Source: Chlorokybus atmophyticus (Eukaryota; Streptophyta; Chlorokybophyceae; Chlorokybales; Chlorokybaceae). Taken from it: a stretch of DNA of 64,000 bases. This document shows positions 1 through 20,400 of this stretch, in pieces; positions within the stretch are counted from its first letter, which is position 1, and each line of letters opens with the position of its first letter. The position numbers and the translations under genes are program-made. The stretch lies in contig RHPI01001715.1 of the NCBI GenBank assembly GCA_009103225.1, positions 1,239,285 through 1,303,284 of the forward strand, read 5' to 3'. The notes under the pieces were generated by a model. The model did not search any database and was not told the DNA's origin. It saw only the letters and a program-made list of their open reading frames with translations.

Positions 1-240
1 GGGGGGGGGGGGAGGAAGCGACGGCTCAGTTTGGGGCAGGCTGACATGGGCTGCGCGCGCATACCGAGGGATGTGGAACTAGCAGGCTCCGTGTAGGGGA
101 GGGGTCGGGCTGCCGTTGCGGCAGACAGCCCAACTGACAAACGGCGTGAACATGGTGGGCGAGCCAGCCGAGAGGATCGGACCGGGCGCCACCAAGATGA
201 AAAGGTGAAACTGACACATATACACAGGAGTTGATGCTGC

Positions 241-7668
<7,428 letters not shown>

Positions 7669-9287
7669 GGATGTTATTTGATAGCAGTAGTGGGCTCGCG
7701 TAGAAGTTGTCATCAGAGAACAGGAGTTGCAGCCGCCAAAGTATTTAGTTTACTAGCTGTTAGCTGTTGTGCTTTTTGCTGGTGTATACTGCCTCCTGTG
7801 TTTATCGGCCGAATGGGCTTTGCATACCCAGCCTGTTGAGCTCACCGCGATATTCAGACAGTGAATGACACTAGCTGTTCTTTCGTCACGCACATCGGCC
7901 CTGTGGGCAAGTGAACGCATATGCATGTGCATGCTTGCACGCTAACGGGGCAGTAGTAGGGGTAGAGTAGTGTGTTAGGTAGTGAATGAACCCGGTGGTT
8001 ACTTTACGGCAGTGTGATTGGCACTGTCTCACTTTGCATGCTGACTGTGCATGCCACTATGCATGTGCATTTCCGTTTCGCATTGTTTGTACAACATGGG
8101 GGCAGTAGTGATAGGGTAGCGGTAGTAGGTAGATAGCATTTACATACAAGCGAATGCCTTAGCCCGGTAGTCACGTTGGTGAGTGGTTGTTATGTGGATG
8201 TGGCATGGCGTGTTCTTGTAGATTTGCATCTTTTGTACACAACACTTCAACCAGGTGATCAGCTGTTAACTCACCTTCCGTGGTGACCTGCCCGGCGGCC
8301 TAAGTGAAAGCCTTTTTACCCAGTCAAGTATGGGTATGCGCAGCATTGCAAGCAGCATTTGCACAACCTATTGCATCATGCCGTGCAAGTGACAGATCTT
8401 GTCACCACATCAGCTCAAGTTGCACAAAAGCTTTTGACGAGGTTTTTCTGTCCACTTGCATTTGAATGCAAGTGGACAACACGTTGCATTGTAAATGGAT
8501 TTATGCAACACTGATCATGAACCCCCTGAGCCCTAGACGTAGCTGTCCCACAGACGACATGCATGCGTCATGCGATGCCATACTGCGGCTTACCGCTGCG
8601 TACATGATATATGGCATGTTGTGCACACACTGTGTGCTCGCAAAATGCGTTAGAGCTGATGAGGGGCGGGTTAAGCATGGCGCGGTTCCTTGACAAGGTC
8701 CCGCATGTGGGACATGTCGCCAAGTGCACAAGTAGGCGGGTGCATTGTTACGCACAGCGTAAATCAAGGGGAATACAAGCAGACACACCAGCATGTGGTG
8801 GGCGCTAATGATGGATGCGGTGTGTAACCTCTGGCTGCTGGTCAACGACATGTGCATGCGTGGCGGCAATTTGCCGATGCGTTGACACACAAGCAACAAT
8901 CAAAAGCCGAGATCGCAAGAGCATCACCTAAAACATTCTCCATGCGTCGTCCCGTGTGTAGTATGATCTAGGTGTACCTACACATCAGAGCTAGATTAGA
9001 TTAGCAAGAAATGCCCACATGTACGTATGTGAACTTCTGCACATGCTTGCAATACTATACCATATGCTTGTGCGCAACATCCATTTCAAGCATAAGATTC
9101 TATTGATCAAGTGATTATTAACAGACTATCTGCCAAGCATCGTACATGTACCGCACCAACGACCGTTGCATACATTATGAGAAGCATGTGCACACGTGTT
9201 GACATGCCGCGATTTGCGCATCACTGCATTTCTACTCTAGTGCTTATTGCAAAAAGGAAATACTGCTAGCTAAGCTGGAAAACTTTA
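7669..9287. other. Intergenic region, no gene seen
   Basis: About 1.6 kb between the convergent demethylase gene and PKD gene A. No open frame here shows protein-like composition or splice-compatible extension. It carries many TGCATG motifs and one near-perfect hairpin at 8450-8477. It presumably holds both 3' ends. Confidence 0.6.
8450..8477. repeat. Perfect short inverted repeat
   Basis: Two 13-nt arms, GTCCACTTGCATT and AATGCAAGTGGAC, separated by 2 nt. It lies between two converging genes, so it could be a transcript-end hairpin or the core of a small repeat element. No flanking target-site duplication was recognised. Confidence 0.8.
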
Positions 9288-12200
9288 CTAACAATGGTTT
9301 TCCAACTGATCGGAGCTTGGGCAGCCGTTCCGCGCAGTGTTTTGGTAGTTAAACTTGTTTATGGCTGCGTTCACTGCGCGTAGAACGGGTCTGTCAATTC
9401 AGGAAATCAAATAACATTCTTACGTAATGTCACCACCCAAGCCACTTACGCCTTGTGGAATTAGCCGCATTGTACAAGGTGTGACGGAAGTCGAGCTTGA
9501 CCGAAAGGGGACACTGAGAGTTGATCAACGTTTAGCTGACTCAGAAACAGGTGTATTGTGAGAAAGGAATGCATATAAGCATTTCCTACAAAACCTGTGC
9601 ATAGTAAAGCGTTTCCGCATTGAGCAGAGCTGCGGTGGCCTCAGCTGCGAAGTAGTCGACCTGAGCAGTTCCACTGTCAATGCGCAAGCATGCTAAACAG
9701 CAGCATGCATGCAATCAACTCGTTATTCTTGGCTAACACACGCGCTCACACGCACAAACAGATCCGCGGATAGGCTTGCACTGCACGTAAGCATGTGCTT
9801 AAAGTTGTGTGCACGCGTACCCCATAGAGACGGACATACCTGACGTGCGAAGGTGCTGAAAGCTTGAGCGACGGTACGGTTGCCAAAGAAGCTCTGAATG
9901 ACCTGCACATACAGAGGCCATTTGTACGTGCCGCACACACCGCGATTGCAAGCAGTAACTCAAGCTAACAACGAAGGAAACAGCATGAAGCACCCATACC
10001 CGCGCGTCCTGACTTGCACGACTAGCAAACGCATCAGCAAGCCTGGTGGAAGGCTTGATGTTGTTGGGGTGGTAGCACGTCAGAAGACTTCGCCACTGGT
10101 ATATTGGACATCCCTCTTTCCCACGCACTCTACCCTCCGGAAACGCCGCCCTGTCGACCACAAAATCAAGAGTGTGATGTTCATGTGAAAGCGTGTGATT
10201 GCATGGTTGTGTGTGCACAGACACTTACGTCACGCATGACGGTGGGGTGTCAACTACTGTCACGTTGAGGCCGCGTGACACCTCCACACCTTCCTGGGAA
10301 AGCGTAACTGTAATGAGCTTGACTCCGGTAGTGCCGTACTGGCAGTAGCCTGTCTTGCTGCCCTGTCGCAGGCACCAGAAAGTCACTTGATAAGGGAAAC
10401 AGTGCTGCAATTGCGTGCACACATGTGTGTGCGCTCACCACGTGCTCAGGACCACAGTCAATGGTCAGCGTGGATGGGAGACAGGCAGCTATGTTGGGAG
10501 AGGCAACGATCTGAATGGGCTCTTTAAGACTGGCTCTTGCATTGCGGCTTGCTGGGACAGCGCTTATGGAGGAGAAACTCGGGGGCGGTACGGGGCCAGT
10601 GACGGTGACATTGGTGGTAAGAATTAACGGGACCGCGTTGGGGCAGGAGGCTGGGTCCTTGCTGCTTGCGCGCACGTGTATCGGGTACACCCCCGGGCGG
10701 AGATGAAGAGCGTATGGACTTAAAGAGGCTTGCGGCCCCGTTGCGTCGTCAAACTGACCGTCGCTGTTGAGGTCCCAGGCCAGGCCTCGCGCATTGCCGC
10801 ACTCGTCGGCACCCCCGCTAGCAGCCACAGTGACACTCCCGCCGCACAAGAGCGCTGTGTAAGGCCCTCCAATGCTGCATAGCCAAAAGGTGAGCAGTTG
10901 GTCACGACAACAAAGGTGACGGCACCGACAACAAAGACAATGACAACGACAAGACGCATGCAAGTGAAGTCGCACTCACTAGTAGGCAGCAACTGTGAGG
11001 CTGCGGGAGCGTATGACGGAGACGCCATTCTGGGTCAAGTTTGCGGTAATGGTTTTCTGTCCAGTAGTACTGTACCGACAGAACGGTGTCCTCGTGCTCT
11101 GTGCACACGCTCGGTCGCACAGTCAGCAAAGGACTGTGGATGCAGAACGTGGCATGCAGCAACACAAACGCTTGCAACTCACCACGCTGCCTGCGCCGCA
11201 GTCAATAGTGAGGGTCCAAGGCAGGCAGTATATAACCGACCTCGACGTTGTGATCGCTACGTCTTCTGCTGTTACAGCAACTGGGTTGCCGCTGTCTAGA
11301 CGTATGGATATGCTGATGGCAAGCTTGACACCCGCAATGACAGTCACATCGACTGTGTGCACTTCCATCGGAGAGGCGGCGCAGGCCGGGCTGCTGTAAG
11401 ACTGCACGCGTACAGTGTGGACACCCGGAACGAGTTGTAGGCTGCTGGTGTCGAGGAGAGGCCTGCTCCCTGCGACCAAAAGGTGACCGTCGTTTTTGAA
11501 ATCCCATGCGAGGTGACGCTGTGACCCGCACGCGTCGGTTTGAATGGGAGCTGCAAGAACAACGAAGTCACACGCGGTGACGCGGTATGGCCCTCCCATG
11601 CTGCACGCACGTACACAATCTGTTCAGTGTGATGCGTGCGCAATCAAGCTGGCAGAGTAGGTGTAGCAACAGCACTTACTAGAAGGCTGCGACCGTGATG
11701 TTGAATGAGCCAGACGCTGAGGCGCCAAACTGGTGAACAGTTGCAACGATGGTTTTGATGCCTGCGCTGGTGTATCGACAGTATCTATCCGGTTCACGTT
11801 CGTCAACCTGAAGCAGAACAAGTGTGTGTCAACAAACACCAACATGCGATCCAACATGCAACCACTGCGGCTGCACGCGAACCGCGTGACTCACCACACT
11901 GCCTGGACCGCAGTTTATATCCGTGCCATAAATCTGGCATTCTGCAGCATTGCTCTGCGCTGTGACTTCGATGCGCTCCTGAACGCTTGGAACCGCGTTG
12001 CCACTCGCTGGAACGGTTATCACGCTGCTGACAAATAGCGGCGCGATGGTGACGTTGACGGTGGTGCTCACGACCTCAGGAGGAGAGTTTGGGCAGGAGC
12101 TGCTGCTGCTGGCACGCACGCTGATCGTGTAGACTCCGCGATCTCTCGCACCCTCGTCGAAGGCGTTAAAGCTGGGATGGGGACCGGTAGCGTCGTCGAA

Positions 12201-12728
12201 CACGCCGTCGTTGTTCAGGTCCCAAGCCAATGAGCGCTGCGTGCCGCATGCATCCGCACCCGCGACAGCACTCAGCTGGATGGTGTCGCATATGTCCGCA
12301 CGATATGGCCCTCCTGTGCTGAGGAACGCACCAGCTCACAGCGTGCATGTGCGTGCTGTGCTGAAGAGGCAACGCGTCTATTCTGTCACATGTACCGCTC
12401 ACATATCCGATGATGATGGAATCCATCATGGTCCTTACAACGACATGCATGCATGCATGCATTAACAACGTCATCAGCGGCTGGCTCAGTAAGCAAAGGC
12501 CTGCGTCAAAAACTGACCGCAATGCCAGCCGCATGTTATTAGCTGGCAGCTAATAACATGTGACAGCAACGACAAGCAACAACGAAGTCTTCAGCATCCA
12601 CGCAAACCACTGTTGGCACAAACTCACGTGAGGGCGGAGGCGCCACAGACAGCCAGAGGCGCCAGAGACAGCATCCATGCCGCCGCCAATGCCACCAACA
12701 GCGGCGGTGAAGAAGAAGCTCGACCCAT
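9288..12728 (-). CDS. Secreted PKD-repeat protein A (three PKD units, no NIDO domain)
   Basis: Minus-strand spliced gene. Exon 1 (12728-12628) encodes a signal peptide (MGRASSS start, then a hydrophobic core ending CGASALT). It splices in phase straight to the first PKD exon (12318-11895). Each PKD unit is a long exon (about 420 bp: GGPY, a Cys, DACG, LAWDLNNDGVFDDATG, PGV.TI.VRASS, then DCG or NCGPGSV) followed by a short exon (CRYTSAGIKTI type). Further long exons lie near 11.6-11.2 and 10.9-10.4 kb. The C-terminal module contains RAAFPEGRVRGKEGC, CYHPNNIKP and FFGNRTVAQAF, then small exons including CPLSVKLDFRHTLYNAANST, and ends CPSSDQLENHC with the stop at 9288-9290. PKD folds are beta-sandwich modules of surface and matrix proteins; location outside the cell is inferred from the signal peptide. 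It is a paralogue of gene B and differs by having no NIDO exons and two fewer PKD units. I do not recognise the C-terminal module. Confidence 0.75.
12532..12560. repeat. Perfect inverted repeat in intron 1 of PKD gene A
   Basis: Arms CATGTTATTAGCT and AGCTAATAACATG with a 3-nt spacer. It lies in the intron between the signal-peptide exon and the first PKD exon, where the paralogue has its NIDO exons. Confidence 0.85.
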
Positions 12729-13620
12729 CCTTGCGGCCTGCAAAGCAGGTTAGCAGACGTTCGGTTGGAAAAGGGAAAGAAGCCCCGTTGTTTGCAGCTG
12801 CGAAGCTTGTCAAGGCCAGCCAAGCAGTGACGCATGCAGGCAACAGCAAACAACACCAGGCAAAAGTGCGTGCATGAAGCTTAAGCTCATGCGCACGCAC
12901 AGCAGACGGCAGCACACAGGGTGCAAGGCGCGGCGGCGGCAGCAGCGAGCGGTCGCAGCATGGGAGATAAAACGTTTCAGCAGCAACATAGAAAACCATG
13001 CACAAAGGACTCACCGGCCGGCGGCGGCGGCGGCGGCGGCGGCAACCAGGTCACCCGCACGGTGCACCCGCAAGCGAAGAAGCTCGTGCAGAGCAAGCTC
13101 GGACGTGGTTAGAAAGTACTACTCAGAGGTGGATTGGACTTAGCTACCACACTGGAACATATGCCACCTGATACTGAGCCCAAACACACTGGGCTCATTT
13201 GCTGCGGACAAGTCAATGAACAGCCTGACCGACTTGATACAGATAATGTTGATGTACCAGGCACAATACCTACATGTCACAGGTTATGTCAGCATGTTTC
13301 GCGCTGCCAACTCAGTGCAGTGGGCTTCTGCCTGCCACTGTTGATAGGCGGATAGTCATACTCTCAGCAAATCGCGCGGTCAGTTTATGGGATGGTAAGT
13401 ATGGCTTACTGACAGCGAAGTCAGGCTAACTTTTTGCCTGGTACAGTGTAGCAGAGTTGCTTGGGCAGGTCGCTGGTGCGTGCGGCGTGTCACCGTCAGG
13501 CGGTGCGCTCACCAATCCGAACCGTGTGATCACTTTATAGGTGTACACTTATGCAACACTACCGGTCCGGTAGTCTTTCTGATCGGGCGCAGCCTGCCGG
13601 CAGTGAATTGCCCGTAGTCT
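12729..13620. other. Upstream region of PKD gene A, duplicated upstream of gene B
   Basis: Holds the probable promoter of gene A. Sequence around 12.7-12.9 kb corresponds to 23.6-23.8 kb upstream of gene B. A GGC-repeat tract lies near 13021-13045. Short related stretches reading like GTCGCTGGTGCGTGCGG occur near 13.46 and 13.74 kb, and again near 24.29 and 24.63 kb. No gene is supported. Confidence 0.5.
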
Positions 13621-13896
13621 GGAGACGCTGATATTGCTGCGGATTAAGTATTATGATGGAATCGCTGGATCCCTGCTGATTCAAGTACGACTCAAGCCCA
13701 ACGTCGGCGCGCGTTTAGGCGCGCAGATGTTGTTTGAGCAAGTCGCTGGCTTGGAAGGAACTGAGATACGTACAATGATTGCGACGAGAAAAGCTGACGA
13801 GAAGCGCCACAGGTACGGAAGCTGGGGGAACTCCATGCCTGCAGACGGTGGACTCGTCTGATGATCACACCACAATCACTCTCAATCCAAGCAGAA

Positions 13897-16157
13897 ACCT
13901 GGCTTTATTAAAGCCAGGTGTTACTTAAAGTAATACAGCCAAGCTTAAATGCTCTGCGAAGGCACTCAAACTCGCTCATCCTTTCATGGATGTTAACAGC
14001 CATGTTGTGCTACAATCAACAATTGCCTTTATAACCATTTCAAAGTACCTTGTTGGTGTATTGCCGCCTTTAAGCAGATTTTTTTTTAAATTTTTTGGAT
14101 ACAGATGCAAAGCAAGTGGCAATTGTGTATTTTGGGCATGTGCATTAGACACACATGTATAGTGCTATTGACAAAGTATTTCACCTTAATTGTTGCATCT
14201 AATTAATATACGTGCAATGGCACTGCATGCTACTCAAACCGTACATAGTGAGAGCCGGTAATGTAACTTCCCTTACGTTTGAAAGTTTTCACATATGAAA
14301 GCTTAAGGGAGCTGTTATTGCAACTTGCAGCAATTGAATCTTGTCATTGCATGTGTATAAAGTACGAATTCAAGTCATTTATGCTTCATTATGCACACAC
14401 GCACATGCACACGTCTAAGCAACAAACCTGCCAAGAAGACCGGTAAGTGGCAAACATCACACATGCCGGGGCATGCAACTTCGATTACACCAGGAGCTTA
14501 CATTACAGCGCTAATGCATTAGGTGCACGGCGGGGCAGTTGGCATCATGCTCATGATGAGCAAGTAGGGAGCATACCCAACCTGTTGCATAAAGCTCATG
14601 GTCAGCCTAAAGGCCCCAACCACCACAGCAATAGCAAGGAGGGAAGCAAGGCATGGAAAGGGAGGTTAGAGCAGGGTGGGGCGGAGGGATGATGTGCGGT
14701 GCAAGCGGTGGCTGCGCTATAGCTGCTAAGATCAGGTTATTAATGGCCCGAAAGGTTGCAGCAATCGCCTACAGCCTTTACCCTCGATCCGCAATGGACC
14801 ATGAGTACACGGTGTACTGATAACGGCAGGCAGCGGGTCACGATACCAGTTGATCAATACGTTAGCAGTAGTTAATACTTACACACAACAATTGCGCTTC
14901 TAAACTGACTTGCATGAGGGCAGATCAGCTGTTCCCCTCACGTACTTGGTCACCAATGATTAGAGTCACTCACCTCTGCTCATCCAAAATATCGCAACCC
15001 CGAAGCTCTCAACTTTAATCATTGATGTCTCAACAGGTTTTCACTATCTGCATGCACCAATGGAAGGGTTTAATTATGTCGATCATCTACATGACGGTCA
15101 CAAGTCTCACCATGTTGGCTGCATGACATGCTCCGAATATACGTAGTACTAGTAGTTGTGTATGCCCGCGAGAGTACCAACACTCAAAAGTGTTGACGCC
15201 TTCAATTTGCGCCGCTACGGTAGCTTGCAATGCCATGTCGTATGGTCACGACAGCAGACGACGACTATTGCCATAATAATGAGCATGTTATCAATGATAT
15301 CAGCATACACATTAACAATAACTATAGCGCTAAAAATAACATGCTTGGTAACCTCATAACACCATTATGAGGTTGGCAATACTGATCAGTCATGAGTATG
15401 CGCTGAGCTCATGCATTGCGATAAGTATACTTAAAAAAGCCATTAAGCAACTTGCCGCAGTTGGCATTTCAATGCCTTAAATAGCAGTTGAAAATGTAGA
15501 ACACGACCACATGGTAAAGAGGTTTAAACAAATACGCTATGGTAAATCAACCGCTCGCACCCATATGAAAGCACGTGACATTGCGGTTAGTCTTTTTAAA
15601 GACATCGCCAAGTATGCAATGACCCAAGTATACGTGTCAATATGTATCAATAGTAAGTTGATTGCCACATATGTATATGTGGTCTAACATGGTACAAGTG
15701 AGCTACTCCGGAAGTAACTCACTTAAAAGAAGTTTAAGAAGCTGACCAATTCAGTTTCATGGACGATATAATGATGACTTTGACCAAGGCTTGTATAAGT
15801 GAGGCGCTCACTTATAGGGTAGAAATCGTGATATCAAGCTTCTGTACACGTGTTGTACGTTTATTTGTACAGGTGCTGATGCAAGAGAGGACCCTACAAG
15901 TGGGTTGTTTAATATGGATAGCTAAGGGGTTGCTAAGCCAAGTGAGATGAGCTGTGTAGCACAAGGTTCCAACTTAATTTCATGGTCTTGTAACGGGCGA
16001 TAAGTTATTGCCCGCCGGCTATCGCCGATACCTGGTTGGGTTGCAATTCTTGCATACAAGTTAATAGTAGCAACTTTATGAATTGCATGCTCTTAGAGCA
16101 TGCACACTCATATGCACACTAATATCATAGCAGCATAATGATTGCGCTGCTATGATA
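13897..16157. repeat. AT-rich intergenic island dense in short hairpins
   Basis: No coding sequence is supported. At least six short inverted repeats are visible: 13897-13919 (11-nt arms, 1-nt loop), 15350-15374 (AACCTCATAA arms), 15794-15816 (TATAAGTGAG arms), near 16000 (CGGGCGATAA region, one mismatch), near 16084-16104 (GCATGCTC arms) and 16123-16157 (TATCATAGCAGC arms, 11-nt loop). Parts near 13.9 kb and 15.15-15.3 kb resemble 24.78-25.07 kb, so the island belongs to the tandem duplication or was inserted in one copy. Confidence 0.65.
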
Positions 16158-16836
16158 GAGAACTACTATAATTCTAGTAATATAAGTAACCATTTACTAC
16201 TATTGTACTACGTTGATTATTTACCAACTATTACTACTATCAAGCATAACTGTTGCAAAAAGTTAACGACATCATTGCCAGATGCTAGCCATCATGTTTG
16301 CTGAGCTTTGTAACACGTTTGTCATATATATGCTATCTTAGTATCAACGGCATCACACAAGTGGTGGGCAGCCTTTAATGACTTCAGCATTAGTATCCAC
16401 ATGCAATCGGCAAAATGTTGTCCGCTCACATGCCGAAACATTGAACAAAAAACCCCGCAGCGAGGATAGCTTCCAACCAAGCTGTTCGTCCCACTTACAC
16501 TTTGCGTGCGTGACCCGCTGCCGCGCCGGACACCACTTTTTATGCTCATTTGCGACAAAGCCAACGAGAAATGGAGGGGCTCTTGGGAGCTAGCCGTGAA
16601 AGCGTTTCCATGCAAGGGATGTTGTCAATGGCACCAGAGCAGATGACAAGAACAGATGCATTGAGGCGCATGTGGGAGGTGTTGCATGTGTGGCTGATGA
16701 TTGAATAATAGAAGTGCAATGTGTGATCTCTCGTTACCGGTCAACAACACATACACCCATGGAGGCGATTTGTGCGACTGTGTTGGCTCACGAGCAACCA
16801 CTACAAGTTGCCACCAGAACTTAATGCTCGCTGCCC

Positions 16837-16856
16837 CCCCCTCTCCCCCCCCCCCC
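16837..16856. repeat. Poly-C tract at the left edge of a duplicated fragment
   Basis: A C-rich run interrupted by single T bases, ending directly where the exact copy of gene A sequence begins. Low-complexity runs of this kind are typical places for assembly joins. Confidence 0.8.
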
Positions 16857-17179
16857 TTTGCGGTAATGGTTTTCTGTCCAGTAGTACTGTACCGACAGAA
16901 CGGTGTCCTCGTGCTCTGTGCACACGCTCGGTCGCACAGTCAGCAAAGGACTGTGGATGCAGAACGTGGCATGCAGCAACACAAACGCTTGCAACTCACC
17001 ACGCTGCCTGCGCCGCAGTCAATAGTGAGGGTCCAAGGCAGGCAGTATATAACCGACCTCGACGTTGTGATCGCTACGTCTTCTGCTGTTACAGCAACTG
17101 GGTTGCCGCTGTCTAGACGTATGGATATGCTGATGGCAAGCTTGACACCCGCAATGACAGTCACATCGACTGTGTGCAC
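16857..17179. repeat. 323-bp exact copy of part of PKD gene A
   Basis: By eye this is identical over its whole length to 11040-11362, which spans the short exon and part of the next long exon of PKD gene A, intron included. It has no neighbouring exons here, so it is not a functional gene. It is bounded by a poly-C tract on the left and by an ambiguous base (N, position 17186) shortly after its right end. The complete identity contrasts with the clearly diverged A and B gene copies. Confidence 0.9.
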
Positions 17180-17480
17180 ATACATNCACATATGCTTACA
17201 TAGGTGTATGTATGTGCGCACGAGAGCTGATCAAGCGGGAAACATCACTTGTAAGTCAGTTTTGCACGCTCACGCATAATATCGTGTTTAACGTATGCAT
17301 TCTCATGTACTAATCATTTGCCTTGATGATAGAGTACCCATCAAGCACAACATGAGAACCTTCGCACTGAAAATGTCTTCATACAGTGTGAAAAACATGC
17401 GCACACGCTCAGACGACAGCTGTCGTGCATTGCAAATACTTGATAATGCTTATTGCAAAAGATGTATCTTGAGCAGTTTA

Positions 17481-20400
17481 CTAACACTGGCTCTCAAAGT
17501 CGTCAGAGCTGGGACAACCGTTCTGCACATTGTTTTGGGCCAAGAACTTGTTTATGGCGGTGGTCACTGCATAGAAAAACGAGATGTTGATAACATACAT
17601 GCATGTGAATGGCACCATCAAGTCCACTTACGTCTTGTGGAATTGCTCGAGTTGTACAAGCCGTGGCGGAAGTCGAGCTTGACCGAAAGGGGACACTGAG
17701 CATCAGCAAGCGCTTAGCTGCCGCATGCACCAATGACTAAAAACGCAAGAAACGGGTGCATGCAGGGTACGAGTTGAGTACAAAATCCAACCTGCGCATA
17801 GTACGTCGTGTCCGCGTTAAGCAGAGCTGTAGTGGCCTCCCTTGCAAAGAGGTCAACCTAAGGTGTCCAAGTGTCAGTGAGCGGCACGCGCACTGGAACA
17901 GCATGCAAGTGATTGTCTTAAGACTCAGTCAAGGCTTGGCTGTCACGCGCACGAGCATGTACGCACACTAGGCAGACTCGAGCGTGCACACACAAGCACA
18001 TACGTGCGCTCGTACATGAGCACTAGCATCCACACGGTGACCAACATACCCGGCGAGTTTGAATGATCAGGGCTTGAGCAATGGTACGGTTGCCAAAATA
18101 GCGCTCGATGAGCTGCACACGCGCACACGCAACTTCAGTATAGGTACCGCATATTGGCGCTGGTAAGCAGTAGCTCAGGCCGTAAGCAAACAAAGAAGCA
18201 TACAGCATGTGTACCCGCGCATCCTCGCTGGCGCGGCTTGCGAATGCAGCAGAGAGCTTGGTATAAGGCTTGATGTTGTCAGGATGGTAGCATCGCACAA
18301 GCTGCCTCCATTGAGGCGTAGAACAGCCCCGCTTCCCACGCACTCTTCCCTCAGGGAATGCCGCCCTGTCAGTGTCACACATCTGAGAGTGGTGTTGACA
18401 TGAGAGTGCGCGTGTGCGCGTGTGTACACACTCACGTTGTGCATGATGGCGCCGTGGTGATTACTGTCACGTTAAAGCTGCTGGACACCTCAAAGCCTTC
18501 TTGTGAGAGCGTTACTGTGATGAGCTTGACACCGCTAGTGTCATACTGGCAGTAGCCTTCCTTGTTGCCCTGTCGCAAGCATCAGAGTGTCACCATGTGA
18601 AGTACACAGTGCTACAACCGCGTACACACATGCGCGTGTATGCTCACCACATGGCCCGGACCACAGTTGGTACTCAGAGTGAATGGTAAACAGTATGCAT
18701 CCAACTTGTACGAGACAAGAGATTGGATGCTTTCATTAACATTGGCTCTAGCATTGCCGCTTGCGGGCACACCGCGCACGGAGTAGATTACTGGGGCCTT
18801 TATGCTGCCAGTGACGATAACGTCGGTGGTGAGAATAACAGGAACAGCGTCAGGGCATGAGGCGGGATTGCTGCTGCTGAAGCGCACGCTTATCGGGTAC
18901 ACACCCGGACGCAGATTTGCATAAAATGTAGGGTTCCGCCCCGTCGCGTCGTCAAATAAACCGTCACCGTTGAACTCCCAGGCCGGGTTTCGCACTTGGC
19001 CGCACTCGTCCACGCCCCCGCCAGCAGCCAAAAAGGCACGCCCGCAGACGAGTGTGCGGTACGGCCCTGAGAAGAAGCTGCACACCAAAGAGCGAGCATT
19101 TGACCCGCAACAACGACAACAACAACAACAACAAGACGCTTGCATGCGTGTTTGCACTCACTAGTAGGCAGAGACTGTGATGTTGTGAGACTTTGAGACG
19201 GAGACGCCATTCTGCGTCAAGGTTGCGTTGATGACTTTCAGTCCTGGAGTGTTGTACCGGCAGAAAGGTGACCCAGTGCTCTGTGCACATCAACACGCAC
19301 ACAGTCAGCGAAGGACTACGAGTGCAGTGCCTGACATGCGGCTACAACACAACGGCTTGCAACTCACCACACTGCCTGCGCCGCAGTCAAGAGTGACGTC
19401 CGAAGGGAGGCAGTATATAACCGTCTTCGACACATCGACGACTATATCTTCTCCTGTTACAGCAACTGGGCTGCCGCCCGCCGGACGTATGGATATCCCA
19501 CGGATGGCGAGCTTGACACCCGCAGTGACGGTCACATTGATAGTATACACTTCTGTCGGCGAGGCGGGGCAGGCCGGGCTGCTGCTGAATTGCACGCGAA
19601 CAGGATGGACACCTGGACCGAGGTTGAAAACACCGGTGTCGAGGTAAGGCGCGCTCCCTGTGAGATCGCCAAACAAACCATCGTTGTCAAAATCCCACGC
19701 AAGGAGACGTGGTCTTCCGCACGCATCGATGGTCGTGGGAGCTGCAAGGCGAATCAAGCGACACGGAGCGGTGTGGTACGGCCCTCCCAGGCTGCACACA
19801 CGTGAACACGCACGTACACGCACACAAGCGGTTAGAGTGCATGTGGTGTGAGCAATCCAGGCTGAACAGGTGTAACCACAGCACTTACTGTAAGGTCGCG
19901 ACCATGATGTTGCGTGAGCGCGACACAACGTTTCCAAACTGCGCGACAGTGGTGGTAATTGTCTTTATGCCTGGAGAACTGTATCGACAGTACCCCACCT
20001 CGTTACCCTGAGACAGTGCAGCAAGTGCGAGGACTTTAATCACCAACATGCGACCACTCCGGCTGCAAGCGCGCTACTCACCACACTGTCTGGACCGCAG
20101 TCTATGGTGAGGTTGTCCGGTGCGCAGCTAGCAGTGGAGCGCTGCACACTCACTTGGATGCGCTCTTGAACGCTCGCAATCGCACTGCCACTTGTCGTAG
20201 ACGTTGCCACGCTGCTGATGGATAGCGGTGTGGCGGTGACGTCGATGGTGGTGCTCACAACTTCGGGAGGAGAGTCAGGGCAAGAGCTGCTGCTGGCGCG
20301 CACGCTGATGGTGTGAACTCCAGGGCTGAGCCCCTGGTTGTAGGCGTTGAAGTTGGGATTGGGCCCGGTAGCGTCATCGAACACGCCGTCGTTGTCCAGG

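Noticed and set aside
12875-13143. Plus-strand frames rich in Ala/Gly/Arg upstream of PKD gene A
   Set aside because: Caused by the GGC repeat tract and by antisense reading of the gene's 5' region; no domain.
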